A DNA stretch of 64,000 nucleotides from Ornithinimicrobium cryptoxanthini (GTDB lineage Bacteria; Actinomycetota; Actinomycetes; Actinomycetales; Dermatophilaceae), in the NCBI RefSeq assembly GCF_023923205.1, contig NZ_CP099490.1:1302001-1366000 (forward strand), read 5' to 3'. This document shows, piece by piece, positions 46,676-55,398 of this stretch. The translations under genes were made by a program, and so were the position numbers. Numbering within the stretch: the first letter of the stretch is position 1; each line of letters begins with the position of its first letter. The notes beneath the pieces were generated by a model. It was given only the letters and a program-made list of their open reading frames with translations. It was not told the DNA's origin and searched no databases.

Positions 46676-47661
46676 CCACAACAACTGGTGCAGAGCAGCA
46701 GATCCGCAGCTCCCACCTGATCGTGACCACCGCAGTCACCGCAGCCAGTGGGCTGGCCCTGGTGATCGTCATACTGCTGTCCCTGGGTGACCTGCCGGAC
46801 CGGTTGGCCACCCACTTCGACCTGTCTGGGGCGGCCGACGACACGATGTCGCGCGCCCTGGGGCTGACGATGTTCCTGCTGGTCGGGCTCGGCCTGCCAG
46901 CGCTGTTGCTCGTGGTGTTCGCCAGGATGCAGTGGTGGCGCGGGGACGAGGCGCGTCGGTTCGCGGGCTTCCTCGGCGCCCTGCCGGTAGGGCTGTCCGC
47001 CGTGTTCATCGCGACCGTCCTGGCCAACCGCGGCGCCGCCTCGCCCGACCAGGTGACCCTGAGCCCCTGGGTCTTTGCTATCGCGCTCACCGCCGCAGTC
47101 GTGGCGGGACTAGCCGTCGGGCTCATGGTGCCCCGCGGCGTGCCCCGCGAGAGCAGCGAGTCGGTGACGCCGGTGGCCCTCAGCCCGCACGAGCGTGCGT
47201 CCTGGTTTGGTCGCGTGCAGGCCGGGCCGCTGGTGTTGCTGGCCTTTGGCGCCGGCATCGTGGCTCTGGTCATCGCCGCCGTCACCGTCGGGATCTGGTG
47301 GCTGTGGCTCGTCGTCGTGGGCGTTGCGCTGGCCTGCGCGGCCACGACGAGCTTCGCCGTCCGGGTGGACTCCTCTGGCGTGACCTGGCGCTCGGCGCTT
47401 GGCCTTCCGCGCGGTCACGTCCCGATGTCCAAGATCACGGATGCCGCAGTCATTGACGTGTCACCGGCCGACTTCGGTGGGTTCGGCATCCGGCTGACCC
47501 CGGGCGTCCTGGGCCTGGTCATGCGCCAGGGGAGCGCGCTGGAGGTCACGCACGGCAAGCGCCGGTTCGTGGCCACTGTCGACGACGCCACCACCGGCGC
47601 TGGGCTGCTGCTGGGCTATCTGCAGGCGGGCTCTCGCCCCGATGGCACAACACGCCGCTGA
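46672..47661 (+). CDS. DUF1648-domain membrane protein
   Basis: 329 aa. The DUF1648 motif LGDLPDRLATHFDLSGAADDTMSR lies between membrane helices 1 and 2; about six helices in all. The C-terminal region (VTWRSALGLPRGHVPMSKITDA…) is soluble. YtrA-type regulators often precede such genes and control them in response to envelope-active compounds. Co-translated with the regulator. Confidence 0.88.
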   Translation: MTTTTGAEQQIRSSHLIVTTAVTAASGLALVIVILLSLGDLPDRLATHFDLSGAADDTMSRALGLTMFLLVGLGLPALLLVVFARMQWWRGDEARRFAGFLGALPVGLSAVFIATVLANRGAASPDQVTLSPWVFAIALTAAVVAGLAVGLMVPRGVPRESSESVTPVALSPHERASWFGRVQAGPLVLLAFGAGIVALVIAAVTVGIWWLWLVVVGVALACAATTSFAVRVDSSGVTWRSALGLPRGHVPMSKITDAAVIDVSPADFGGFGIRLTPGVLGLVMRQGSALEVTHGKRRFVATVDDATTGAGLLLGYLQAGSRPDGTTRR

Positions 47662-47762
47662 CCTGCACAGAAGGCGGGTGGGGGAACAACGATGCCCCTG
47701 ATCCCGGTTGGTCTGGTGAGAGCGGAGGCATCCGCACCCCATCGACGCAACGGAGGTCAAGC

Positions 47763-48419
47763 ATGCGCAGCATCGTGATCATCGGAGGACACGGCAAGGT
47801 CGCGCTCCACCTGGCGCGCCAGCTCACCGAACGCGGGGACCGGGTGACCTCACTCATCCGCAACCCCGACCACCAGTCGGACGTCGCGGACACGGGCGCC
47901 ACGCCTGTCGTGCTCGACGTGGAGCAGACCGACGCCGAGTCGTTGGCTACTGTGCTGGGCGGGCACGACGCGGTCGTCTGGTCGGCGGGAGCAGGTGGCG
48001 GCGCCCCGGAGCGGACCAAGGCTGTCGACCGGGACGCGGCGATGGCCTCGATGGACGCAGCGGCTCGGGCCGGCGTGTTCCGCTATGTGATGGTCTCCTA
48101 TCGCGGTGCGGGCAGGGACGAGGTGCCGGCCGACAACCCGTTCCACACCTATGCCGAGGCCAAGGCCACCGCCGATGCCCACCTGCGCTCCTCTGGGCTG
48201 CAGTGGACGATCGTCGCTCCGGGGGCGCTGAGCCTCGACCCCGGCCGCGGGTCGATCACCCGCGACCGCGACAACGACCGCGCACTTGACGAGATCTCGG
48301 TGGGGCGCGAGGACGTCGCCTCGGTCATCGCTGCGGTGCTTGAGGACGAGACGACGGTCGGCAACACCTATGAGTTCGTCGGGGGCAACACCCCGATCGC
48401 CGAGGCCCTGCGAGGCTGA
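47763..48419 (+). CDS. NAD(P)-binding SDR/NmrA-like oxidoreductase
   Basis: 218 aa. The Rossmann motif IVIIGGHGKVALHLARQLTERG (atypical SDR with GxxGxxA) and SSGLQWTIVAPGALSLDPGRGSI place it among YwnB/NmrA-like proteins. It has the Tyr-lacking active site of this group. Function unknown. It stands 101 bp downstream of the DUF1648 gene and may be separately expressed. Confidence 0.88.
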   Translation: MRSIVIIGGHGKVALHLARQLTERGDRVTSLIRNPDHQSDVADTGATPVVLDVEQTDAESLATVLGGHDAVVWSAGAGGGAPERTKAVDRDAAMASMDAAARAGVFRYVMVSYRGAGRDEVPADNPFHTYAEAKATADAHLRSSGLQWTIVAPGALSLDPGRGSITRDRDNDRALDEISVGREDVASVIAAVLEDETTVGNTYEFVGGNTPIAEALRG

Positions 48420-48447
48420 CGGGTCCACCGCAGGGGGTGCGTTCGAG

Positions 48448-48493
48448 GGAGACGTGACATTGGTGCGCCTACGCCCACCAATGTCACGTCTCC
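48448..48493. terminator. Long-stem hairpin between convergent genes (copy 2)
   Basis: GGAGACGTGACATTGGTG (48448-48465) pairs perfectly over 18 bp with 48476-48493. Its arms match the hairpin at 41124-41165 in sequence, though the loops differ. It separates the SDR gene from the converging ABC permease. Confidence 0.85.
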
Positions 48494-48519
48494 GACGAGC
48501 GCGGGTCCTGGCCCCCTGC

Positions 48520-49524
48520 TCAGTTCACGTCGCGCCGCCGGAAGACCAGCCAGGACGCCAGGATCACGACCAGGCCGACGATGCCGACCACGAGCGCGCC
48601 CTGCTCGAGCGAGATGCGGGTGACCACCTCGCGGCACTCGCCGGTGAAGCTGTCCTCACAGACCCAGTTGCGCATCTCGTGCCCGTCGTTGACCCAGGCC
48701 ATGAGGTTGGGGCTGAGCAGATACTTCGACCAGTCGGGGAAGAGTGAGCGGACCAGGTTCTCCACGACGAGCAGATAGCCGACCACGATGCCCAGGAGCG
48801 CCCCGGTGTGCTTCATCAGCAACCCGGCCGCTGCTCCGACCATCCCCAGGAAGACCGCCAGCACCACGATCCGGGCGCCCATCCACGCCAGGTCGGCCCA
48901 CTGCGTCGCGGTGACCGACCCCTCGACACCCCTGATCTGATAGATCAGCGGGATCCCGACGAGGAGTAGCGCCAGGAAGACCGCTGTGATGGGGATGGCC
49001 ACCACGCCGGAGGCGAGCACCTTGCTGGCAAAGACCCGGTCACGTCGAGGCTCGAAGGTCAGCCAGGTGCCGAGTGTGCGGTGCGCGAGCTCCGCAGCGG
49101 TGGCCGTCGAGCCGCCCAGCAGGACCAGGATGAAGACCAGCGTGGCACCCTCGCGCAGATTCATTGAGTAGAGCTCGGACATCTGCGGTGGGGCATAGCC
49201 GCCGATGACGCTCTCCAGGGTCGGCTCCTCCCAGACACACCCGAAGTCGAGCGTCTCGTCACCCGTCCTCTGCCGCTCGGCCTCCTGCTCGTCCAGGCAC
49301 TGCGTGATGAACTCCTCGTCCTGGAACTCCTGCTGCGACTCCCAGTCGGCATGCATCTGCTCGAACTGCTGACGAGCCTGGTCCTCATAGGCCGACAACG
49401 GCATGACCGTTTGCCACAGCCCCCAGAACACCAGGACGGAGACGGCCAGGATCGCCAGCACCGACAGGTGCACGATCTTGCGCGAGAAGATGCGGCGCAG
49501 CTCGACGCGGGTCAGGCGCGTCAT
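48520..49524 (-). CDS. ABC-2 type transporter permease
   Basis: 334 aa. RVELRRIFSRKIVHLSVLAILAVSVLVFW gives the cytoplasmic N-terminus and first helix, followed by a large extracytoplasmic loop (about 45-120, Gln/Glu-rich with Cys) and five more helices, ending in VVGIVGLVVILASWLVFRRRDVN. It forms an exporter with the ATPase, whose stop overlaps by 4 nt. Substrate unknown. Confidence 0.88.
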   Translation of the reverse strand: MTRLTRVELRRIFSRKIVHLSVLAILAVSVLVFWGLWQTVMPLSAYEDQARQQFEQMHADWESQQEFQDEEFITQCLDEQEAERQRTGDETLDFGCVWEEPTLESVIGGYAPPQMSELYSMNLREGATLVFILVLLGGSTATAAELAHRTLGTWLTFEPRRDRVFASKVLASGVVAIPITAVFLALLLVGIPLIYQIRGVEGSVTATQWADLAWMGARIVVLAVFLGMVGAAAGLLMKHTGALLGIVVGYLLVVENLVRSLFPDWSKYLLSPNLMAWVNDGHEMRNWVCEDSFTGECREVVTRISLEQGALVVGIVGLVVILASWLVFRRRDVN

Positions 49525-50543
49525 CGGCCGACCTCCCCATCCTGGTCGGGCGTATGCCGTGAATCCGGTGGAGGTGGGACGTCGCCTCCACCGGAGGCGG
49601 GGGAGGTCGTGCCGAGCTGGTCGTCCTGGGTCAGCTGGAGGAAGACCGACTCGAGGTCCTGACGCACGGGCACCAGGCGGCTCACATACAGGCCCTGGGC
49701 CGCCAGCGTCCGGGTGACGTCGGCTGGCTGGTCGACCCCGCTCACCCGCAACCCGTCCGCCGCGAGCTCTGCAGTCATCCCGGCCTGACGCAGCACGGCG
49801 ACCGCAGCCTCGGGGTTGTTGATGCCGACATCCACGCTGCCGGCGCCTGCCTGGTTGATCAGCCCAGCCACCGAGCCCTGCGCCACCACCCGGCCGCGGC
49901 CGATGATGGAGACGGTGTCGGCGATGTGCTCGATCTCGGACAGGATGTGGCTGCTCACCAGGACGGTGCGGCCCTGGGTGCCGAGGTTGCGCATGGTCTC
50001 GCGGATCTCTCGGATCCCCGCGGGGTCCAGGCCGTTGGTCGGCTCGTCAAAGATCAGCAGGTCGGGAGATTTCAGCAGGGTCGCGGCGATGGCCAGGCGC
50101 TGCTTCATGCCCAGGGAGTAGCCACTGAACCGGTCGTTGCCACGGTCCCCGAGCCCGACCTCCTCCAGCACCTCGCCAACTCGGCGCTGATCCGTGCCGA
50201 TCGCGTCGGCCAGCAGGCTCAGGCTGCGCCGTCCGGTGAAGCTCGGATAGAACTTCGGGCTCTCCACGATGGCGCCCACCCGGGCGATCACCTGCGGTAG
50301 CCGTTGCGGCACAGGCTGTCCAAAGATGTGCATCGTCCCGCCATCGGCGCGCAGCAGGCCGAGCAGCATCCGGATGGTGGTGGTCTTGCCTGACCCGTTC
50401 GGTCCCAGGAAGCCGTGCACGCCACCGGCGGGCACGTCCAGGTCCAGACCGTGGATCGCGACGCGACGCCCGCGGATCCCCTGGAACGACTTCGTCAGAC
50501 CCCTCGTCGCGACGGCGAGGCCGTCGTCGGCCACCAGCTCCAC
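49521..50543 (-). CDS. ABC transporter ATP-binding protein
   Basis: 340 aa. Walker A GPNGSGKTT, signature region SGYSLGMKQRLA, Walker B LLIFDEPTNGLDP, H-loop VLVSSHILSE. The last 100 residues form a C-terminal domain typical of ABC-2 drug or lantibiotic-immunity-type ATPases. It pairs with the downstream permease (ATGA overlap). Confidence 0.93.
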   Translation of the reverse strand: MELVADDGLAVATRGLTKSFQGIRGRRVAIHGLDLDVPAGGVHGFLGPNGSGKTTTIRMLLGLLRADGGTMHIFGQPVPQRLPQVIARVGAIVESPKFYPSFTGRRSLSLLADAIGTDQRRVGEVLEEVGLGDRGNDRFSGYSLGMKQRLAIAATLLKSPDLLIFDEPTNGLDPAGIREIRETMRNLGTQGRTVLVSSHILSEIEHIADTVSIIGRGRVVAQGSVAGLINQAGAGSVDVGINNPEAAVAVLRQAGMTAELAADGLRVSGVDQPADVTRTLAAQGLYVSRLVPVRQDLESVFLQLTQDDQLGTTSPASGGGDVPPPPDSRHTPDQDGEVGR

Positions 50544-50583
50544 GGCATACTCCCTCGTCGCGCGGCCGCAGGAGAGGGCCGAC

Positions 50584-51237
50584 TCAGCCGATTATGGCCA
50601 CCGGAGCCGGCGTGGAGATCCGCGACACGCGCGCTTCGACCAACGGGAGCACGTCCTGCACGGTGACGGGGCGGCCCAGCTCGATCGAGAGCGAGGTGAC
50701 ACCGGCATCGACGATCCCGCACGGGATGATCGCGTCGGCCCAGGCGAGGTCGCAGTCGGCGTTGAACGAGAAGCCGTGCATCGTGACGTCGTGGCTGACC
50801 CGGATGCCGATGGCGCCGATCTTGCGGTCCGGCCCCCGGTGGTCCGCGAGCACCCAGACGCCGCTGCGGCCCTCGACCCGGGTGGTGTGCACCCCCATCT
50901 CGGCGCAGACCTCGATCAGCAGGTCCTCAAGCCGGCGCACGTGCGCGACGACGTCGACGGGGGAGGGCAGGTGCACGATCGGATAGCCCACCAGCTGGCC
51001 CGGCCCGTGCCAGGTGATCTTGCCGCCACGGTCGACGTCGATGACCGGGGTGCCGTCCGTGGGGCGCTCCTCGTCCTCGGTGCGCTTGCCGGCCGTGTAG
51101 ACCGCCGCGTGCTCCAGCAGCAGGATCGTGTCAGGCAGCTCGCCGCTGACGACCTTGGCATGCACCTCACGCTGGTGGTCCCACCCCTGCTGGTAGTCGA
51201 CGTAGTCAGGGTCGAAGCCGACGTGCTCGATGCGCAT
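50584..51237 (-). CDS. lipB: Lipoyl(octanoyl) transferase
   Basis: 217 aa from ATG 51237. It moves octanoyl from ACP to lipoyl domains. Motifs: [56 protein letters not shown] with the catalytic Lys, and [14 protein letters not shown] with the catalytic Cys. It is the partner of lipA, but an ABC exporter and the GntR unit separate them here. Confidence 0.95.
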   Translation of the reverse strand: MRIEHVGFDPDYVDYQQGWDHQREVHAKVVSGELPDTILLLEHAAVYTAGKRTEDEERPTDGTPVIDVDRGGKITWHGPGQLVGYPIVHLPSPVDVVAHVRRLEDLLIEVCAEMGVHTTRVEGRSGVWVLADHRGPDRKIGAIGIRVSHDVTMHGFSFNADCDLAWADAIIPCGIVDAGVTSLSIELGRPVTVQDVLPLVEARVSRISTPAPVAIIG

Positions 51238-51337
51238 GCCAGTCACCCTACGCCCGCCGACCGACAGCCTGCCGTGGCTCCCGCGGGCTGTGGACAACTT
51301 CTGCGGCGGGTGCCCGGTTTCGGGCAGGGTGCGGGCC

Positions 51338-53002
51338 ATGGACGTTTTGCGGATCCCGGGTTACGACCTGCTGGGGCGGATCGGGGCAGGTGCCAGTGCG
51401 CAGGTGTGGCGGGCGCGCCGCATTGCCGACGACCTCGACGTGGCGCTCAAGGTCGTGCCGACCGGTGCCGGGGAGGTCTCCGACGCGTTGCGCGAGGCCG
51501 GCATCCTCGCGCGGATGCGGCACCAGCATGTGATCCACCTGTTTGACGTGCTGCCCGTCCCCGGAGAGGGTGGCCGTCCGGCGGCGGTTGCGCTGGCGAT
51601 GGAGCTGGCGGACGGTGGCTCGCTGGGCGACGTGCTCGCGGCGCGGGAGCACCTGACCCCCGGCGAACTGGTGACCGTCTGCTCGCCGGTAGCCAGTGCA
51701 CTGGCGGAGCTGCACCGGGCAGGCGTGGTGCACGGCGATGTGTCCACGGGCAACGTCCTGTTCCGCTCGGACGGCATGCCCTTGCTGTCCGACCTCGGGG
51801 CCTCGCGCATTGCGGGGGACCGGCGCGGCCAGGTGAGTGGCACGGACGGCATGGTCGCCCCGGAGGTGCTGGAAGGGTTCACACCGTCGGCGGAGTCGGA
51901 CATCTATGCCGTGGGGGCGCTGGCCTGGCGGTGCCTGGTGGGGGAGGTCCCGGGTTGGGTCGGGACCCGCGGCGACCTGGCCGAGCTGCGCCCAGAGCTC
52001 CCGCTGGCCCTGGTGGAGCTGGTCACCAACTGCCTCGCCGCGGACCCGTCGGATCGGCCCGAGGCGGAGGAGCTCGCCGTCGCGCTCTTTGCCGTGGCCA
52101 GGCCGGAGCCGATCGAGCTGGCTCCCGGGGCCGACCCTGCAGCCGGACTGACCCAGCGCATCCGGGCTGACGTGCGGGCCGATCCAGATGCTGACCCCGA
52201 CGACGAGTCGCAGATCTCTGGCGCAGCCGGTGACGCGCGCCGGGCCACCCACCCGCGCGCTCTGCACCGCGAGGCGGCGTCGGGACGACGTGGCGGCAGT
52301 GGGAGGTCACGTCGGTCGCCGCGAGAGGTCCTTCGCAACGTGCGCGATCTCGATCGTCGCGGCACGGGGCAAGCCCTTCGCCGCAACGCCGGGGTCATCG
52401 TGTCCGGCGTGGTTGCGGTGGCGGTCGTCGCGTTCCTGGTGGTGCCGTGGATCCGCTCGGTCGTGACACCGGATGACTCGGTCGCCGCCAGTGCGGGTGC
52501 TCAGCAGCTGGCCGTCACACCCTCGTCCCCTGAACCTGATCCCGACCCCAGTGCGACGGTGCCCGAGCCTGGCTCGTCTGCACGTGACACCGACTCCTCG
52601 GACTCTCAGGAGAGCGCAGTTCGGCCGTTGGACCCCGAGGCCCAGCCGGAGACCGCCGTCCAACAGCTGCTCGATGTCCGGGCCGCGGCCTGGCGTTCTG
52701 GTGATCCCGCCGATCTGGCGGAGGTCCACGCGGCCGGCTCCCCGGCCTACGAGCAGGAGGTGGAGGCGCTGGCCCGGGCGAGCGACCTCCAGGTGAGCTA
52801 TCAAGGACTTCGCTTCACGGTGGAGGAGGCGACCGTCGTGGACGCCACTGAGGACCGGCTGGTGCTCGAGGCGGGGGTGGAGCGCTCGACCTATGAAGCA
52901 GTCACGCCGTCGGGACGGACCTCACACCCGGGCCGCACCGATGTCGTGCAGATCGAGCTGCGTCGCAGCGACGGCGCCTGGCGCATCTGGGGGTGGTCCT
53001 GA
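51338..53002 (+). CDS. Atypical membrane-anchored Ser/Thr protein kinase-like protein
   Basis: 554 aa from ATG 51338. Kinase fold (1-270): [10 protein letters not shown] (glycine loop), LDVALKVV (ATP Lys). The catalytic loop is [11 protein letters not shown], not HRDLKPxN, and the metal motif is LSDLGAS, not DFG. A Pro/Arg linker, one membrane helix (about 380-400, [20 protein letters not shown]) and an outer domain of about 150 residues with an NTF2-like look ([33 protein letters not shown]) follow. It may sense outside signals. Confidence 0.85.
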   Translation: MDVLRIPGYDLLGRIGAGASAQVWRARRIADDLDVALKVVPTGAGEVSDALREAGILARMRHQHVIHLFDVLPVPGEGGRPAAVALAMELADGGSLGDVLAAREHLTPGELVTVCSPVASALAELHRAGVVHGDVSTGNVLFRSDGMPLLSDLGASRIAGDRRGQVSGTDGMVAPEVLEGFTPSAESDIYAVGALAWRCLVGEVPGWVGTRGDLAELRPELPLALVELVTNCLAADPSDRPEAEELAVALFAVARPEPIELAPGADPAAGLTQRIRADVRADPDADPDDESQISGAAGDARRATHPRALHREAASGRRGGSGRSRRSPREVLRNVRDLDRRGTGQALRRNAGVIVSGVVAVAVVAFLVVPWIRSVVTPDDSVAASAGAQQLAVTPSSPEPDPDPSATVPEPGSSARDTDSSDSQESAVRPLDPEAQPETAVQQLLDVRAAAWRSGDPADLAEVHAAGSPAYEQEVEALARASDLQVSYQGLRFTVEEATVVDATEDRLVLEAGVERSTYEAVTPSGRTSHPGRTDVVQIELRRSDGAWRIWGWS

Positions 53003-53046
53003 GCAACGACTCACCAGGGTCTTCCCACGAGGACGACGCGGCCCGG

Positions 53047-54063
53047 TCAGCCAGCCTTTGTCTCCGGCTCACCGAGGGCTGCGGGCAGCGCGGCCACCAG
53101 GGCAAACGTGCGCTCCCACCCGGCGACGTCCAGCGGGTCGGTGTCGGTTAAGTCATAGGCCAGGAACCACTCCTCGACAACCTCGGCGTCCCGCGGCTGC
53201 GCGGGGTCGGACAGGAGGCTGACCACCCGGTCGGTGAAGATCGTCTGGGCCAGAGCCTGAGAGTCCGGGACCAGGACGAGCCGCGGGTCGAGGTCGTGTT
53301 CCTGTTCGCTCGGTGGTTCCCCGGACTGCGTGCCGGGGTTGCCCGGGTCGTCACCCGCACGGTGTGCGTCCGTCTGCTCATCGCCCAGGCGGGGCCCGTC
53401 CGTCTGCTCGTCATCCGACTGATCCTCATCAGGGATGCCCCACGCAAAGAACGTCATCTGCGGCAGGTCGTAGGAGCCGATGTGGACCGCGAGATAGCGG
53501 CAGCTGCCTGCGTCGTCGGGCTCGTCGCCGTCTGCCGGGTTGCCCGAGTGCCACGACTCGGTCGCGACCTGACAGCGCCGACCGCTCTGGTTCCACGCCA
53601 CGACATCGTGACGGACGCGGTTGCCGTCCAGCCCGCGCCCGAATATCCGACCGGGAAGCTCCGCAGGACCCGCGACCGGGACCGCGTGGAAGCCGTTGTC
53701 TGCTGCGAAGGCCATCAGCCGATAGGCCCCGCTCCAGCCCTCCGCCAGCTGGCGCACCTTCCACTGGAAATAGACCCAGAGACCCCCAAAGACGAATGCC
53801 GCGACTACAGCTGCCGCGAGGAGGCCGAAGGTGTCGCGCTCGGTCAGCAGGATCATCAGGCCGGTGATCAGGGAGATGACCGCACCCGCGATCGCGAGGC
53901 TGGCCACGACGATGACCCAGGACGAGGCGTGCGGTCTCGGTCCGTGCGAGGCAGGACCGTGCAGGCCGGCCTGCTCGTCGTGGGCTCGCACCGACTCGCG
54001 CCAGGCGGCGACCTTGCGCGGCGACGGCTTCATCCGCAACGCGGTGTAGTCGATGTGGGCCAT
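53047..54063 (-). CDS. Hypothetical membrane protein, 338 aa
   Basis: Two membrane helices (about 48-70, SSWVIVVASLAIAGAVISLITGLMIL, and about 77-98, FGLLAAAVVAAFVFGGLWVYFQWKV) are followed by a long soluble domain (GSYDLPQMTFFAWGIPDEDQSDD…) with an acidic, repetitive stretch (about 205-260). Unrecognised. It is convergent with the kinase gene. Start ATG at 54063. Confidence 0.65.
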   Translation of the reverse strand: MAHIDYTALRMKPSPRKVAAWRESVRAHDEQAGLHGPASHGPRPHASSWVIVVASLAIAGAVISLITGLMILLTERDTFGLLAAAVVAAFVFGGLWVYFQWKVRQLAEGWSGAYRLMAFAADNGFHAVPVAGPAELPGRIFGRGLDGNRVRHDVVAWNQSGRRCQVATESWHSGNPADGDEPDDAGSCRYLAVHIGSYDLPQMTFFAWGIPDEDQSDDEQTDGPRLGDEQTDAHRAGDDPGNPGTQSGEPPSEQEHDLDPRLVLVPDSQALAQTIFTDRVVSLLSDPAQPRDAEVVEEWFLAYDLTDTDPLDVAGWERTFALVAALPAALGEPETKAG

Positions 54064-54250
54064 GGCTCAGCTCTGGCGTGCGGAGGACGCTGCGAGTGAG
54101 GAGCCGCGGTCCGTCCACGGCGGGACTCGACGATTCGGGGAGGGGGCTGAACCGGTGTCCACGGGCATGCCTCTCACACTAGCCAGCAGCTGGGTCCAGA
54201 TGGGCGAAGCGCGGCCACAGTCGTGTCCACGAGGTGGTCGTGTCCACGAT

Positions 54251-54350
54251 TCGGTCAGGTCGGTGAGTCGGTCATGCCCAGGAGACCGCGTGCCGACGAG
54301 TCGGTCAGGTCGGTGAGTCGGTCATGCCCAGGAGACCGCGTGTCGACGAG
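54251..54350. repeat. 50-bp tandem repeat, two copies
   Basis: 54251-54300 and 54301-54350 differ at one base. The unit contains several TCGGTCAGGTCGG-like sub-repeats. It ends 4 bp before the epimerase stop, so it looks derived from a gene's 3' end by local duplication. Confidence 0.95.
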
Positions 54351-54354
54351 ACGG

Positions 54355-55287
54355 TCAGCGAGCTGCTCCGGTGACCCAGGCGGCCGCACTGGTCAGGTCT
54401 GGGTGCCGGAACTCAAAACCACTCTCGGCCAGGACCGTCGGCAGGACCCGCTGACTGCCCAGGATCTCTCCGGCCATCTCACCCAGGGCCAGACGCAGCG
54501 CGATCGAGGGCGCGGGGACGAACGAGGGTCGGTTCAGCTGCTCGGCCAGAGCCTTGACGACGTCAGCCTGCGGCGCGGGCTGGGGTGCCGTGAGATTGAC
54601 AGGGCCGGTGATCGCGGGATGGTCGATGACCCACAGCATGGCCGCGACGTGGTCCGGCAGCGAGATCCAGGACCAGAACTGCTGCCCAGACCCCATCTTG
54701 CCCGCGAGCCCGAACTTGACCAGGGGCAGCAGCCGGGCCAGCCCACCGCCGGACGGGCTCAGGACGATGCCGGAGCGGATGTGGGCCACGCTCAGGCCAC
54801 TCTGCTCGGCCGCCCAGGTGGCGTGCTCCCAGTCGCGCGCCAGGTCGGCCACGAAGCCGGTCCCGAGCTCGCTGGTCTCGGTCAGGACGGTGTCGCCGCG
54901 GCTGCCATAGACCCCGACAGCGGAGCCGGACACCAACCGTGGCTGGTGGTCGAGTCCGGCCAGCACCCGACTCAGCGTGGCCGTGTTGGTGACCCGGGAC
55001 TCGACCAGCTTGTCCTTGTAGCGCGTCGTCCACCGTCGATCACCCAGACCCGCCCCGGCTAGGTTGACTACGGCCGTGACCCCCTCGAGCGCCGCGGGGT
55101 CAGCCAGGCCGCGCGCGGGATCCCAGCGCGCCTCGGTGACACCGCCGGTGCCGGGACCCGGGTCGCGGCGCACCAGGCGCAGCACCTGGTCACCGCGCGC
55201 TGTCAGCGCCTCGGTCAGCGCGGAGCCGAGCAACCCGCTCGAACCCAGGATCGCGACCTGGTGGGCCGCCCGGTCTGACTCGCTCAT
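54355..55287 (-). CDS. TIGR01777-family NAD-dependent epimerase
   Basis: 310 aa. Rossmann motif VAILGSSGLLGSALTEAL; VNLAGAGLGDRRWTTRYKDKLVESRV; SGSAVGVYGSRGD; FWSWISLPDHVAAML; ending FEFRHPDLTSAAAWV. This gene is normally found between lipB and sucB in actinobacteria. It is a paralog of the C-terminal part of 33234-34670 but lacks the SRPBCC domain. Confidence 0.92.
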   Translation of the reverse strand: MSESDRAAHQVAILGSSGLLGSALTEALTARGDQVLRLVRRDPGPGTGGVTEARWDPARGLADPAALEGVTAVVNLAGAGLGDRRWTTRYKDKLVESRVTNTATLSRVLAGLDHQPRLVSGSAVGVYGSRGDTVLTETSELGTGFVADLARDWEHATWAAEQSGLSVAHIRSGIVLSPSGGGLARLLPLVKFGLAGKMGSGQQFWSWISLPDHVAAMLWVIDHPAITGPVNLTAPQPAPQADVVKALAEQLNRPSFVPAPSIALRLALGEMAGEILGSQRVLPTVLAESGFEFRHPDLTSAAAWVTGAAR

Positions 55288-55317
55288 GCTGGGTCTCTCT
55301 TCCTGTCTGGAATGCGC

Positions 55318-55377
55318 AGATCCGCCACCTGCCGAGCCTTCCGTCTGTATGGCGGTGCACCGGCAGGTGGCGGATCT
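55318..55377 (-). terminator. Hairpin downstream of sucB
   Basis: AGATCCGCCACCTGCCG (55318-55334) pairs perfectly over 17 bp with CGGCAGGTGGCGGATCT (55361-55377). It lies between sucB and the co-directional epimerase and may separate their transcription. Confidence 0.8.
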
Positions 55378-55398
55378 TGCGTCACTGCTGTGGTCGGG

